A DNA stretch of 64,000 bases from CAG-492 sp045643465 (GCA_045643465.1 JAZUKV010000002.1:16579-80578), one strand, 5' to 3'. Positions 1-9,146 are shown, numbered from the stretch's first letter. The notes: generated by a model from the letters alone, not told the origin. A program made the numbers and translations.

Positions 1-449
1 CAGGAAATTTGGTAATATCAGAAGGAGTAATAGGAGAATCTGCATTTGAAGGATGTAGCAAATTAACAAGTGTAGAAATTCAAGGAGGAGTAACGAGTAT
101 AGGAGATAGTGCTTTTAAACAGTGTTCTGGATTAACAAGTATAGAGATTCAAGAAGGAGTGATAAATGTAGGAGATTATGCATTTTATCAATGTAGTGAT
201 GTAGTGAATATAAGTTTACCAGATTCAATAACAAATATAGGAAGTAATGCATTTTGTGGATGTGAGCTTATAACAAGCATAAGAATACCAGCGCGTGTAA
301 CAAATATAGGAAGGTATGCATTCTATGCATGTAACAAATTAACAACTATAGATTACCATGGTACACCAGAGCAATTTGCAGCAATCACAATAGAAACTGG
401 TAATTCTTCAATAACAAGTTACGCAACCATAAACTACATAACAGACTAA
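1..449 (+). CDS. BspA-type leucine-rich repeat surface protein, 5' end cut by window
   Basis: The frame is open from base 3 to the TAA at 447-449, so this is the C-terminal part of a larger protein. It consists of about five repeats of roughly 23 residues of the LRR_5 (BspA/Treponema pallidum) type, with recurring GVTSIGxxAF and CSxLTSIxIP patterns. It ends in a non-repeat tail containing YHGTPEQFAAI and INYITD. Proteins of this family are usually secreted or surface-exposed and involved in adhesion. The tail is nearly the same as that of the next gene, so the two look like tandem paralogues. No wall-anchor motif or transmembrane segment follows the repeats. The TTG at 9 is internal and is not a real start, since the codons before it match the repeat (GN before LVI). 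The specific ligand is unknown. Confidence 0.85.
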   Translation, partial: GNLVISEGVIGESAFEGCSKLTSVEIQGGVTSIGDSAFKQCSGLTSIEIQEGVINVGDYAFYQCSDVVNISLPDSITNIGSNAFCGCELITSIRIPARVTNIGRYAFYACNKLTTIDYHGTPEQFAAITIETGNSSITSYATINYITD

Positions 450-516
450 AAACAACCCTAAATAGCTCAAAGATTACTTTGAAATATTTAGATAAGACAT
501 AGATAAAATATTAAAC

Positions 517-552
517 AAGAAATCGTAGAGTTAAAAAACTCTACGATTTCTT
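517..552 (+). terminator. Strong stem-loop terminator after the first BspA gene
   Basis: There is a perfect 16-bp inverted repeat (517-532 with 537-552) around an AAAA loop. The stem contains CGTAGAG and ends in TTTCTT. It lies 67 bases after the stop codon. The U-tract is inside the stem's 3' arm rather than after it. Confidence 0.7.
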
Positions 553-797
553 CAATATTGCGTAACAAAGTAATTTTAGTGATAGAAATTTATATTTAAT
601 AGAATAGTTATTTCCCTAAGCAAAATAACAAATGTAATAAAGTTAACAAAATTGTAATATAAAATTAATAATTCAAAAGAAGAATTAAAAACATTAAAAC
701 CGTAAGAAAACATAGAATATTTGGATTTCACTTCATTTGCTAAATATATATAAGAAAAAAAATATATAAATATTTAAAAATATTTTCGGAGGGAAAG
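553..797. other. AT-rich intergenic region before the second BspA gene
   Basis: No open frame, RNA gene or convincing repeat is seen. A weak promoter-like pair is TTGGAT at 721 and TATATA at 745 with an 18-base gap. The stretch ends in a good ribosome site GGAGGG at 788-793. Confidence 0.4.
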
Positions 798-2185
798 ATG
801 AACCAAATAGTAAGTGAGTGTAAAATAGAAAGATTGGGTAGATATGCAATTGTAAAAAAGTAATAGCACTAATATTAGTTGTATTGATGTTATTATTATA
901 CATGCCAATTAATATATTTGCAGAAGAAATTGAAAAAGCTGAAGTAACAGAAGAAGTGGAAGGAAATAATGAAACTGAAGAAACAGCTAAAATTGAAGAA
1001 GAAAATAACCTAAGCAAAGATGCTGATCAAAATGCAGAAAATGAAGTAAAAGATGATCAGACAGAAGATAATAAAGGGGCTAATGCAAAGCTAGCAAAAG
1101 CGCCATTATTAACTGCAACACCAAACGGAGGAAATGGTAGTGAAGGTGACTTTAAGGTAGCATTGCGCTGGGGAGGAACTTCAGACACAACATATAATTG
1201 GGACGCAACACAAAGCGAATATTATGTGATACGTGCAATAGTAGATGGAACAAAAAAACAAAACTATATATTGGGATCAAGACTAACCGGTGATGATTTT
1301 ACATACACAGTGTATTATTCAGGAGGTCAACAAGTTAGAGTAGAATCTAGTTTTTTTGATAGTATAACATTTAACGGAAAAAGCACATATACACAAAATG
1401 AAATAGGTAATTATATGGCGAATGTAGAATTAACATATAAAGGTAAAACATATGAGAATGAAGTTACTACTAAATGGATACTTCCAGAAGATTATTTTAA
1501 TTATAGAGTTTTAAGTAATATGGATAAAACAATTGTGATAACAGGAGTAAGTTCTAATTATATTTCACCAGAAGTTTTATATATTCCAAGTGAATATAAA
1601 GGATATAAGGTTATAGGGATTAGAAGTCCTACTAATGTAGGTATAACTAATATAGCAAATGTAAAAATTATCGAATTAGAAGATGGAATAGAGGAAATAG
1701 GCAATTATGCATTGAGAGAAAATAAGAATTTAATAGGTATAAGTTTGCCAGATACATTAACAAGTATAGGAGAGATGGCCTTTTATAACTGTAGTGGATT
1801 AACAGGAAATCTGGTAATCCCAGAAGGGGTAACAAGTATAGGAAATTCTGCATTTAATGGATGTAGTGGATTAACAGGAGAATTGGTAATACCAAAAGGG
1901 GTAACAAGTATAAGTGATGGTACATTTTGGGGTTGCAAATTTACAAGTGTAAAAATTCCAGAAGGAGTAACAAGCATAGAATCTAGTGCATTTAATAGAT
2001 GTAGTTTATTGAAAAGTATAGATTTACCAGATACAGTAACAAGCATAGGAATGTCGGCATTTTATGGCTGTAACATTTTAAAAACAATAAATTATCACGG
2101 TACACCAGAACAGTTTGCTGCAATTTCAGTAGAATCTAGCAACGAATATTTTACCCGTGCAACAGTAAATTATATAACAGATTAA
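798..2185 (+). CDS. Secreted BspA-type LRR protein; start and signal peptide are one base out of frame
   Basis: A ribosome site GGAGGG (788-793) precedes ATG at 798, which reads MNQIVSECKIERLGRYAIVKK and stops at TAA 861-863. The long frame, open from 842 to 2185, continues exactly where that one breaks, with a typical signal-peptide core (VIALILVVLMLLLYMPINIFA then EEIEKAE). The two join if one more A is present in the A6 run at 854-859. No credible start exists inside the hydrophobic core (TTG 884, ATG 887). The mature protein has an acidic linker, a region of about 170 residues of unknown fold (about 90-260), then six or so LRR_5 repeats and the tail INYHGTPEQFAAI. It is likely secreted, with no anchor seen. 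The break could be phase variation, transcriptional slippage, gene decay or a sequence error. Confidence 0.8.
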
Positions 2186-2202
2186 AAATATAAATTAATG
2201 CT

Positions 2203-2233
2203 AAAAACACCAGTTAATTAACTGGTGTTTTTT
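2203..2233 (+). terminator. Rho-independent terminator after the BspA gene
   Basis: A near-perfect palindrome is centred at 2217/2218, with arms carrying ACACCAGTTAA and TTAACTGGTGT, and T-tail TTTTTT at 2228-2233. It lies 17 bases after the stop codon. Confidence 0.85.
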
Positions 2234-2306
2234 GACGATAAAATTTAAAATCTAACAAATAATTTGAAAAAAGATATATCAATAATTAAAAATTTAAACA
2301 ATGCTA

Positions 2307-2335
2307 TTGAAAATTTTTATAAACTAGTCTAGAAT
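2307..2335 (+). promoter_or_regulatory. Sigma-A type promoter for topA
   Basis: TTGAAA at 2307-2312 and TAGAAT at 2330-2335 are separated by 17 bases, about 30 bases before the topA start. This was predicted by eye only. Confidence 0.5.
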
Positions 2336-2366
2336 AAATTGGTAATAAACAAAAAAGGAGAAAAAT

Positions 2367-4463
2367 ATGGCAAATAAATTGATAATTGTGGAGTCACCTG
2401 CAAAGGCTAGCACAATCACAAAGTTTATAGGTGGAAGCGTTAAAGTAATGGCTTCAATGGGGCATATAAGAGATTTACCAAAGTCAAAATTGGCGGTAGA
2501 TATTGAAAATAATTTTGAGCCAGAATATATAAATATAAGAGGAAAAGCAGCATTAATAAAAAGCTTAAAAAAAGAAGCAAATTCAGCCAAAACTGTATAC
2601 CTTGCAACTGACCCTGACCGTGAAGGAGAAGCAATAGCTTGGCATTTAGCATATATTTTAAATATTTCACCAGAAAGTTTATGTAGGGTAACTTTTAACG
2701 AAATAACAAAAAATGCAGTACAAGAGTCAATAAAACACCCAAGGGCAATTGATAAAAATTTATTTGATGCACAACAAGCTAGAAGAGTAATGGATAGAAT
2801 TGTTGGATACAAAATGAGTCCTCTTCTATGGAAAAAAGTAAAAAGAGGGCTATCTGCGGGAAGAGTTCAATCTGTAGTAGTTAAATTAATAGCTGATAGA
2901 GAAGAAGAAATCGAAAATTTTGTTCCAGAAGAGTATTGGAATATTTATGCTAATTTATTAGCAGATGGCGCTAAGAAAAGCTTTGAAGCAAAGTTTTTTG
3001 GTAAAAATGATAAAAAAATGGAGCTAAACAGCAAAGCTCAGGTGGATGAGATATTAGAAAATATAAAAAATGCAGATTTTATAATTACAGATATAAAAAA
3101 GGGTGAGAAGAAGAGAAATCCTGCACCACCATTTACAACTAGTACTATGGGTCAAGAGTCTTCAAGAAAATTGGGATTTACATTGAAAAAAACAATGTCT
3201 GTAGCGCAAGGACTATATGAAGGTGTTAAAGTTCCAGAAAAAGGTGTAGTAGGTTTGATTACTTACATGAGAACCGATTCTACAAGAATTTCTGAAGAAG
3301 CTAGAGCTGCATCAAAGATATATATTGAAAACACATATGGAACTGCCTATTATGAAAATAGATATTATAAAACAAAAGATGGTGCACAAGATGCGCATGA
3401 AGCTATTAGACCAACATATATTGATTTAACACCAGAAAAAGTAAAAGATTCATTAACACCAGATCAATATAAGTTATACAATTTAATATATAATAGATTT
3501 ATAGCAAGCCAAATGTCTGCGGCACAATATGATACTATAGCAGTAGGAATAAAGGCAAATGACTATAATTTTAAAGCTAATGGTCAAAGTATTAAATTTA
3601 AAGGTTTCATGAAGTTATATGTTGAAACTAAAGATGAGGAAAATAGTGAAGATGACGAATTGATATTACCAAATTTAGAAGTAAATCAAAAATTAAAAAA
3701 TGAAAAGATTGAAACTAAACAAAGCTTTACAGAGCCTCCTGCAAGATATACTGAAGCAAGTATAATCAAGGTTTTGGAAGAAAATGGAATTGGTAGACCA
3801 AGTACATATGCGCCTACAATTTCAACAATATTAGATAGAAGATATGTAGAAAAACAACAAAAACAATTAGTTCCGACAGAGCTTGGAAAAATAGTTAATA
3901 AATTGTTAGTTGAAAATTTTGGTGATATTGTAAATGAAGAATTTACAGCTAAAGTTGAAGAGCAATTTGATGCTATAGCAGAAGGAAAAGCAGATTGGAA
4001 AAATACAATAGAAGAATTCTATGAGCCTTTTGAAAAAGAGCTTGAGAAAGTAGAAAAAGAGCTTGAACATGTTACTTTAGTTGATGAAGTTTCAGATGTT
4101 CCATGTGACAAGTGTGGAAGAATGATGGTATATAAATATGGAAGATATGGAAAATTTTTGGCTTGTCCTGGATTTCCAGAGTGCAAAAATGCAAAACCTA
4201 TTATTGAAACTATTGATGTTCCTTGCCCAGTTTGTGGAGGAGTTGTTCAAGTAAAAAAATCAAAAAGAGGAAGAAAATTTTTTGTATGCGAAAATAATCC
4301 TAATACATGTGAATATATTTCTTGGAATAAACCTCAAATAGGGGAAAAATGGGAACCACAAGCTGATATTGTAAATGAGAAGAAAACTAAGACTACAAGA
4401 AAATCAAAATCTACTAAAACTAAGAAAAAAAGTACAACAAAGAAATCTTCAACAAAAAAATAA
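2367..4463 (+). CDS. topA: DNA topoisomerase I (type IA)
   Basis: This enzyme relaxes negative supercoils by a transient 5'-phosphotyrosine cut. The N-terminal Toprim domain opens with KLIIVESPAKA and carries the acidic DPDREGEA motif. The catalytic tyrosine is Tyr300 in ITYMRTDS. At the C-terminus there are two Cys4 zinc ribbons (CDKCG...CPGFPEC around residue 578 and CPVCGG...CENNPNTC around 617), then a basic Lys/Thr-rich tail of about 30 residues that probably binds DNA or RNA polymerase. The length of 698 residues is normal for Firmicutes. The start has a ribosome site AAGGAG eight bases upstream. The gene is a single unit between two terminators. In many Firmicutes topA lies next to dprA, but here dprA is 42 kb away with comM. 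Confidence 0.97.
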   Translation: MANKLIIVESPAKASTITKFIGGSVKVMASMGHIRDLPKSKLAVDIENNFEPEYINIRGKAALIKSLKKEANSAKTVYLATDPDREGEAIAWHLAYILNISPESLCRVTFNEITKNAVQESIKHPRAIDKNLFDAQQARRVMDRIVGYKMSPLLWKKVKRGLSAGRVQSVVVKLIADREEEIENFVPEEYWNIYANLLADGAKKSFEAKFFGKNDKKMELNSKAQVDEILENIKNADFIITDIKKGEKKRNPAPPFTTSTMGQESSRKLGFTLKKTMSVAQGLYEGVKVPEKGVVGLITYMRTDSTRISEEARAASKIYIENTYGTAYYENRYYKTKDGAQDAHEAIRPTYIDLTPEKVKDSLTPDQYKLYNLIYNRFIASQMSAAQYDTIAVGIKANDYNFKANGQSIKFKGFMKLYVETKDEENSEDDELILPNLEVNQKLKNEKIETKQSFTEPPARYTEASIIKVLEENGIGRPSTYAPTISTILDRRYVEKQQKQLVPTELGKIVNKLLVENFGDIVNEEFTAKVEEQFDAIAEGKADWKNTIEEFYEPFEKELEKVEKELEHVTLVDEVSDVPCDKCGRMMVYKYGRYGKFLACPGFPECKNAKPIIETIDVPCPVCGGVVQVKKSKRGRKFFVCENNPNTCEYISWNKPQIGEKWEPQADIVNEKKTKTTRKSKSTKTKKKSTTKKSSTKK

Positions 4464-4473
4464 TAATAAAGGG

Positions 4474-4509
4474 AGACTAAAATTATGTGTAAAGTTTTAG
4501 TCTTTTTTT
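4474..4509 (+). terminator. Rho-independent terminator after topA
   Basis: Arms AGACTAAAA (4474-4482) and TTTTAGTCT (4495-4503) are followed by a run of seven T. Confidence 0.85.
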
Positions 4510-4561
4510 GGCATTAATAAAATATAATATAAGTACAATGAAGTATATTTAGGAGGAATTT

Positions 4562-5116
4562 GTGGGTTTAGTTGAAATATTTTCTATAGGAATAGGATTA
4601 GCAATGGATGCTTTTGCTGTATCAGTATGTAAGGGATTATCAATGAGTAAAATAGATTGGAAAAAGGCGATGATAATAGCTCTTTACTTTGGAATATTTC
4701 AAGCAATAATGCCAGCTATTGGATATAGTCTAGGTGCAACTTTTAAAAATGTAGTTTCAAGTGTAGACCATTGGATGGCATTTGGTCTGTTGACGGTTAT
4801 AGGCGGAAATATGATTAAAGAATCATTTGATAAAGAAAGCGATAAGGCAAATGATAGTGTAGATTTTAAGACTATGATAGTTCTAGCAGTTGCTACAAGC
4901 ATTGATGCATTAGCGGTTGGGGTAACATTTGCATTTACAGAAACAAATATATTATTATCCATAATAAGTATAGGAATAATTACATTTATATTATCTATAA
5001 TAGGTGTAAAAGTTGGTAATAAATTCGGAGACAAATTTCAAAATAAGGCAGAGGTTGTGGGTGGAATTATATTAATAGCAATAGGAATAAAAATTTTAAT
5101 AGAAGGCTTACTTTAA
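4562..5116 (+). CDS. mntP: Putative manganese efflux pump MntP
   Basis: This is a small integral membrane protein of 184 residues with six predicted transmembrane segments in two homologous halves. It has the family acidic motifs GLAMDAFAVS near residue 12 and ATSIDALAVG near 112. MntP proteins export Mn(II) and protect against manganese excess. The start is GTG at 4562, with AGGAGG nine bases upstream. No yybP-ykoY manganese riboswitch is visible in the 52 bases between the topA terminator and the start. The gene is monocistronic, between terminators. Confidence 0.9.
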   Translation: MGLVEIFSIGIGLAMDAFAVSVCKGLSMSKIDWKKAMIIALYFGIFQAIMPAIGYSLGATFKNVVSSVDHWMAFGLLTVIGGNMIKESFDKESDKANDSVDFKTMIVLAVATSIDALAVGVTFAFTETNILLSIISIGIITFILSIIGVKVGNKFGDKFQNKAEVVGGIILIAIGIKILIEGLL

Positions 5117-5123
5117 TTTTAGT

Positions 5124-5157
5124 GTAGGGTTAAATTTAAAAACCCTGCTCTTTTTTT
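5124..5157 (+). terminator. Rho-independent terminator after mntP
   Basis: Arms with AGGGTT (5126-5131) and AACCCT (5141-5146) are extended by GT/GC pairing and followed by a T-run at 5149-5157. Confidence 0.8.
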
Positions 5158-5219
5158 GGGTTTTGATTGACCAAATTCATAGAATTTGATACTATATGTA
5201 CAGCAAAAAGGAGATAGAA

Positions 5220-7469
5220 ATGATTGCAGAAATTATAATGAATAGTAATGTTAGGAATTTAGATAGAACATTTGATTATAATATTCCATACGAAATGGAA
5301 GAAAAAGTAAAAATCGGAAGTAGAGTTCTTGTAAAATTCGGAAATATTAAAGAGCTAAAAGAAGGATTTGTTATTAATATAAAAGAGAAATCACCATTTG
5401 AAGTAAAAGATATTTCTAAAATTGAGGAAAGAGATTTTATAGATGAGCCTAAAATAAATTTAGCACAATGGATGGCAAAACGTTATTTTTGCAATGTTTC
5501 AGATTGTATAAAATTAATGCTACCTCCAGGGACAGGAACAAATAATTTAGAAAATAGAGCAAAAGAAAAATTAGTAAGATTTGTTAAATGTTTGAAAACA
5601 ATTGAAGAGCTAGAAGTAGATATAGAAACAAAAAAATTGAAGTCTGAAAAACAAATAAGAGCATTGAAATTTTTGATAAAAAATAATGAAATACCTTCAA
5701 AATATTTAGAAGATATTGTAGATGTTACAAATTCTATTTTAAAAACCCTAGAAAAGAATGGATATATAGAGCTTTTTGAGCAACCAATAGAGCGAAATCC
5801 ATTTATGCATAAGGTTATAGCTAATAATGAAAAATTGGTATTAACAGATGAGCAGCAAATTGCTTATGAAGCTGTAGAAGAATCAATAGATGATTTAATG
5901 AATTCAGAATTTTTATTATATGGAGTTACTGGATCTGGAAAAACGGAAGTATATTTACAATTAATAGAAAAGGTATTAAATGAGGGAAAAACAAGTATAA
6001 TGCTTGTACCTGAAATTTCTTTAACTCCTCAAACTGTAGATAGATTTATTGCAAGATTTGGGCAAGAGCAAATTGCAATATTGCATAGCAAATTATCTGT
6101 AGGGGAAAGATATGACCAGTGGTATAAAATTAAAAACGGAAATGCCAAAATAGTAATAGGTGCACGTTCAGCAATTTTTGCACCAATAGAAGATTTAGGA
6201 TTAATAATAATAGATGAAGAGCATGATGGTTCGTATAAGTCAGAAATGACTCCAAGATATAATGCAAAAGATGTTGCAAGATATTTAGCAAAAGAATATA
6301 GTGTACCAATTGTGTATGGAAGTGCAACACCAGATATGGATACATTTTATAGGGCTTCAATAGGAGAAGTTGAATTATTAGAATTAACCAAAAGAGCAAA
6401 TCAAGCAAGTTTACCAGAAATTAATATTGTAGACATGAGAAGGGAGCTTGCAAATTTAAATAAAAGTCCAATTAGTATGAAATTATGTGAAGCAATAAAG
6501 AAAAATTTACAAAATAAAAAACAAACAATATTATTTTTAAATAGAAGAGGATATTCAACGTTTATATTGTGCAAAGATTGTGGATATGTTGCAAAATGCA
6601 AGAGCTGTAATATTGCATTAACATATCATAGCAAAGAAAACAAGCTAAAGTGCCATTATTGTGGATATGAAACATTGCCATTAGAATATTGTCCAGAATG
6701 TAAAAGTAAAAATATAAAATATTCAGGAAGTGGAACTCAAAAACTGGAAGAAGAGATAAATAAAATTTTTCCAGAAGCTAAAACTATAAGAATGGATGTA
6801 GATACAGTAGGCAAAAAAAATTCGCATGAAGATATATTAAATAAATTTAAAAATGAGAATATTGATATTTTAATAGGAACACAAATGGTTGTAAAAGGGC
6901 ACCATTTTCCAAATGTAACACTAGTAGGAGTAGTTTTTGCAGATGGCAGTCTAAATATAGATGATTACAGAGCAAATGAGAGAACATTCCAAATATTAAC
7001 ACAAGTAGCAGGAAGAGCAGGTAGAGAAAAAGAGAATAAGGGAAATGTTATAATCCAAACATACAATCCAGATAGTTTAAGTATAGAGTATTCAAAAAAA
7101 CAAAATTATAGATTATTTTATGAAACAGAGATAATGATAAGGAAACAATTGAAATATCCGCCTTTTTGTGATATAATACAAATCGGTTTTAGTTCAGAAA
7201 ACGAAAAAAGTGTAATTGAATCAGCTAAATATGCATATATGAGTTTAAAAGAAAAAATAATATCAGAAAAGCTGAAAATAATATTATATAAACCAGTCCC
7301 AGCGCCAATAGACAAAATAAAAAATAAGATACGCTGGAGAATAATAATAAAATGTAAGCTAGATGACGAAATAATAAAAGCACTAAATAAAACCTTAAAA
7401 GAAATAGAAAATAAAAATATAAAAGACCTAAAAATTGTAATAGATGTAAATCCAACTAACATGATGTAG
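5220..7469 (+). CDS. priA: Primosomal protein N' (replication restart helicase PriA)
   Basis: PriA is a 3'-5' superfamily 2 helicase that reloads the replisome at stalled forks. Seen are an N-terminal DNA-binding domain, Walker A GVTGSGKT around residue 240, DEEH box in IIDEEHDGSYK, and the two zinc-binding clusters with eight cysteines (CKDCGYVAKCKSC ... CHYCG ... CPEC) within the helicase core, as is usual. An in-frame ATG lies 24 bases upstream at 5196, but the ribosome site AAAAAGGAG sits directly before ATG 5220, which gives 749 residues and the conserved-style opening. In Firmicutes priA is commonly followed by def and fmt, as here. An unusual polypurine stretch separates it from def. 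Confidence 0.96.
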   Translation: MIAEIIMNSNVRNLDRTFDYNIPYEMEEKVKIGSRVLVKFGNIKELKEGFVINIKEKSPFEVKDISKIEERDFIDEPKINLAQWMAKRYFCNVSDCIKLMLPPGTGTNNLENRAKEKLVRFVKCLKTIEELEVDIETKKLKSEKQIRALKFLIKNNEIPSKYLEDIVDVTNSILKTLEKNGYIELFEQPIERNPFMHKVIANNEKLVLTDEQQIAYEAVEESIDDLMNSEFLLYGVTGSGKTEVYLQLIEKVLNEGKTSIMLVPEISLTPQTVDRFIARFGQEQIAILHSKLSVGERYDQWYKIKNGNAKIVIGARSAIFAPIEDLGLIIIDEEHDGSYKSEMTPRYNAKDVARYLAKEYSVPIVYGSATPDMDTFYRASIGEVELLELTKRANQASLPEINIVDMRRELANLNKSPISMKLCEAIKKNLQNKKQTILFLNRRGYSTFILCKDCGYVAKCKSCNIALTYHSKENKLKCHYCGYETLPLEYCPECKSKNIKYSGSGTQKLEEEINKIFPEAKTIRMDVDTVGKKNSHEDILNKFKNENIDILIGTQMVVKGHHFPNVTLVGVVFADGSLNIDDYRANERTFQILTQVAGRAGREKENKGNVIIQTYNPDSLSIEYSKKQNYRLFYETEIMIRKQLKYPPFCDIIQIGFSSENEKSVIESAKYAYMSLKEKIISEKLKIILYKPVPAPIDKIKNKIRWRIIIKCKLDDEIIKALNKTLKEIENKNIKDLKIVIDVNPTNMM

Positions 7470-7483
7470 TGGAAAGCAGAAGC

Positions 7484-7547
7484 AAAGGAGAGAAAAAAAG
7501 GAAAAGAAAAAGAAAAAAAGAAAAAGAAAAAAAGAAAAAAGAGGGAA
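7484..7547 (+). repeat. 64-base pure purine (A/G) tract between priA and def
   Basis: Every base from 7484 to 7547 on the plus strand is A or G, made of GAAAAA, GAAAAAAA and similar irregular units. It begins 14 bases after the priA stop. It is not coding. Such mirror-like homopurine runs can form triplex DNA, and the transcript would be unstructured. No function is established here. Confidence 0.75.
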
Positions 7548-7590
7548 TTGGGGACGGTTCTAAATTCCACTTTTTGAGAATTGGTGACAC
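7541..7590 (+). repeat. Dispersed intergenic element with TTGGGGACGG and AAATTCCACTTTT
   Basis: This segment contains an imperfect direct repeat GAATTGG(G/T)GAC (7545 and 7578) and an inverted GGAATT/AATTCC pair. Its TTGGGGACGG recurs before dnaJ (13637-13646), and AAATTCCACTTTTTGAGAA (7562-7580) recurs with one change at 53172-53190. It looks like remnants of a REP-like or small mobile repeat family; the family assignment is inference. Confidence 0.5.
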
Positions 7591-7614
7591 ATATATGAAA
7601 GGGGTTATTAAAAT

Positions 7615-8082
7615 ATGGCAATAAGAAATGTAAGATTAGAAAATGATGAAGTATTAAGAAAAAAATCAAGAGCTGTAGAAAATATTGATGATAAATTAAG
7701 AGAGCTTATTGATGACATGATTGAAACAATGCACCAAAAAGATGGTGTAGGTCTTGCTGCACCACAGGTAGGCGTACTAAAGAGAGTTGTTGTAATTGAT
7801 TTATATGATGATAAGGGTCCTTATGTTTTAATAAACCCAGAGATTATAAAAGAAAAAGGGGAGCAAGAAGTTGATGAAGGTTGCCTAAGTTTTCCTAATA
7901 AATTTGCAAAAGTTATAAGACCAGCTGAAGTTACTGTTAAAGCTTTAGATAGAGATGGAAAAGAGTATAAATTAAAAGGTAAAGGTCTATTAGCACAGGC
8001 TATATCTCATGAGTTAGACCACTTAGAAGGTATATTGTTTGTTGATAAAATAATACCAGGTACAATGGAAATTGTTAAATAA
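7615..8082 (+). CDS. def: Peptide deformylase
   Basis: It removes the formyl group from the N-terminal methionine of new proteins. All three family motifs are present: GVGLAAPQVG, EGCLSF with metal ligand Cys90, and HELDH with His132, Glu133 and His136, which complete the metal site. The length of 155 residues fits a type I-like deformylase. The ribosome site AAAGGGG lies 11 bases before ATG. It is followed at 13 bases by fmt, the enzyme that adds the formyl group to initiator tRNA. Confidence 0.97.
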   Translation: MAIRNVRLENDEVLRKKSRAVENIDDKLRELIDDMIETMHQKDGVGLAAPQVGVLKRVVVIDLYDDKGPYVLINPEIIKEKGEQEVDEGCLSFPNKFAKVIRPAEVTVKALDRDGKEYKLKGKGLLAQAISHELDHLEGILFVDKIIPGTMEIVK

Positions 8083-8095
8083 AGGAGAGATGGAT

Positions 8096-9079
8096 TTGAA
8101 GATTTTATTTATGGGAACACCTGATTTCGCAGAGGAATCGTTAAAATGCATATATGAGGCAGGTCATGAAATATTAGCAGTTGTAACTAATCCAGATAAA
8201 CCAAAAGGAAGAGGAATGAAAATGATTGCTTCTCCTGTTAAAGAATTTGCTTTAGAAAAGAATATAAAAATTTATCAACCTGAAAAAGTAAGAAAAAATG
8301 AAGAGCTAATCGATGAAATAAAAAAATTAGCACCTGATCTTATTTGTGTTGTGGCATATGGAAAAATTTTGCCAAAGGAAATATTGGATATTCCAAAATA
8401 TGGCTCTATAAATGTTCATGGTTCACTTCTTCCAAAATATAGAGGGGCTGCACCTATACAATGGGCAGTATTAAATGGAGATAAAGTAACAGGAATTACA
8501 ACTATGTATATGGATATAGGCATGGATGAAGGCGACATGATTCTGAAAGAAGAAGTTGAAATAGGAGATAATGAAACAACAGGTGAACTTTGGAATAGAT
8601 TATCAAAAATAGGAGGAAAACTTCTTGTAGAAACTATTGCTAAAATAGAGGATGGAACAGCACCAAGAATAAAGCAAGGTGAGAATTTTTCATTAGCTCC
8701 AATGTTAAACAAAGAAATGGCAAAAATTGATTGGGAAAATAAAACTGCAATTCAAATAAAAAACCTAGTTAGAGGGCTAAATCCAATAATGGGTGCATAT
8801 TCTTTCTATGAAGGCAAAAAAATAAAATTTTGGAAAGTAGAAACTTATACAGATGATGAATTAATTAAATTATTTCCAGAGCTTGAAGAATTCAAAGATA
8901 GATTTTTAGATTTACCAGAAGGAACAATTTTATTTTCAGACAGTAAAACAGGCTTATATATAAAAGCAAAAGAAGGTAATATTAAAGTAATAGAAATTCA
9001 AGGTGAAAATGCAAAACGAATGAGTGCTGAAGATTTTCTAAGAGGAAATTCATTAGCAGCAGGATTGTGTTTTGAATAG
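8096..9079 (+). CDS. fmt: Methionyl-tRNA formyltransferase
   Basis: It formylates Met-tRNA(fMet) with 10-formyl-tetrahydrofolate. The protein opens with MKILFMGTPDFAEESL, then a Rossmann-like N-domain with NVHGSLLPKYRGAAP holding the catalytic HGSLLP segment, and a C-terminal tRNA-binding domain. The chosen start is TTG 8096, eight bases after AGGAG (8083-8087), which gives the usual family N-terminus. The in-frame ATG at 8090 is too close to that site, and the frame also continues back into def. Length 327 residues. It is co-transcribed with def. Confidence 0.95.
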   Translation: MKILFMGTPDFAEESLKCIYEAGHEILAVVTNPDKPKGRGMKMIASPVKEFALEKNIKIYQPEKVRKNEELIDEIKKLAPDLICVVAYGKILPKEILDIPKYGSINVHGSLLPKYRGAAPIQWAVLNGDKVTGITTMYMDIGMDEGDMILKEEVEIGDNETTGELWNRLSKIGGKLLVETIAKIEDGTAPRIKQGENFSLAPMLNKEMAKIDWENKTAIQIKNLVRGLNPIMGAYSFYEGKKIKFWKVETYTDDELIKLFPELEEFKDRFLDLPEGTILFSDSKTGLYIKAKEGNIKVIEIQGENAKRMSAEDFLRGNSLAAGLCFE

Positions 9080-9089
9080 TTAATAATAG

Positions 9090-9146
9090 AAGCTAAGTCT
9101 TTAAAGTGAAAATATGTATTCATTTTATGCACTTGGCTTTTTATTT
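9090..9146 (+). terminator. Terminator after fmt
   Basis: Arms AAGCTAAGT (9090-9098) and ACTTGGCTT (9131-9139) pair with one G-U, with a long AT-rich interior that extends the stem and a T-run after it. Confidence 0.7.

Noticed and set aside
733..1017. Minus-strand frame of 94 codons over the BspA leader
   Set aside because: Complement of the signal peptide and acidic linker; no ribosome site.
4510..4561. Manganese riboswitch before mntP
   Set aside because: The gap is about 50 bases, too short for the yybP-ykoY aptamer, and its motifs are absent.
7118..7669. Minus-strand frame of 183 codons opposite the end of priA
   Set aside because: It is very Phe/Ser/Leu-rich because it reads the complement of the purine tract and priA; no ribosome site or family resemblance.
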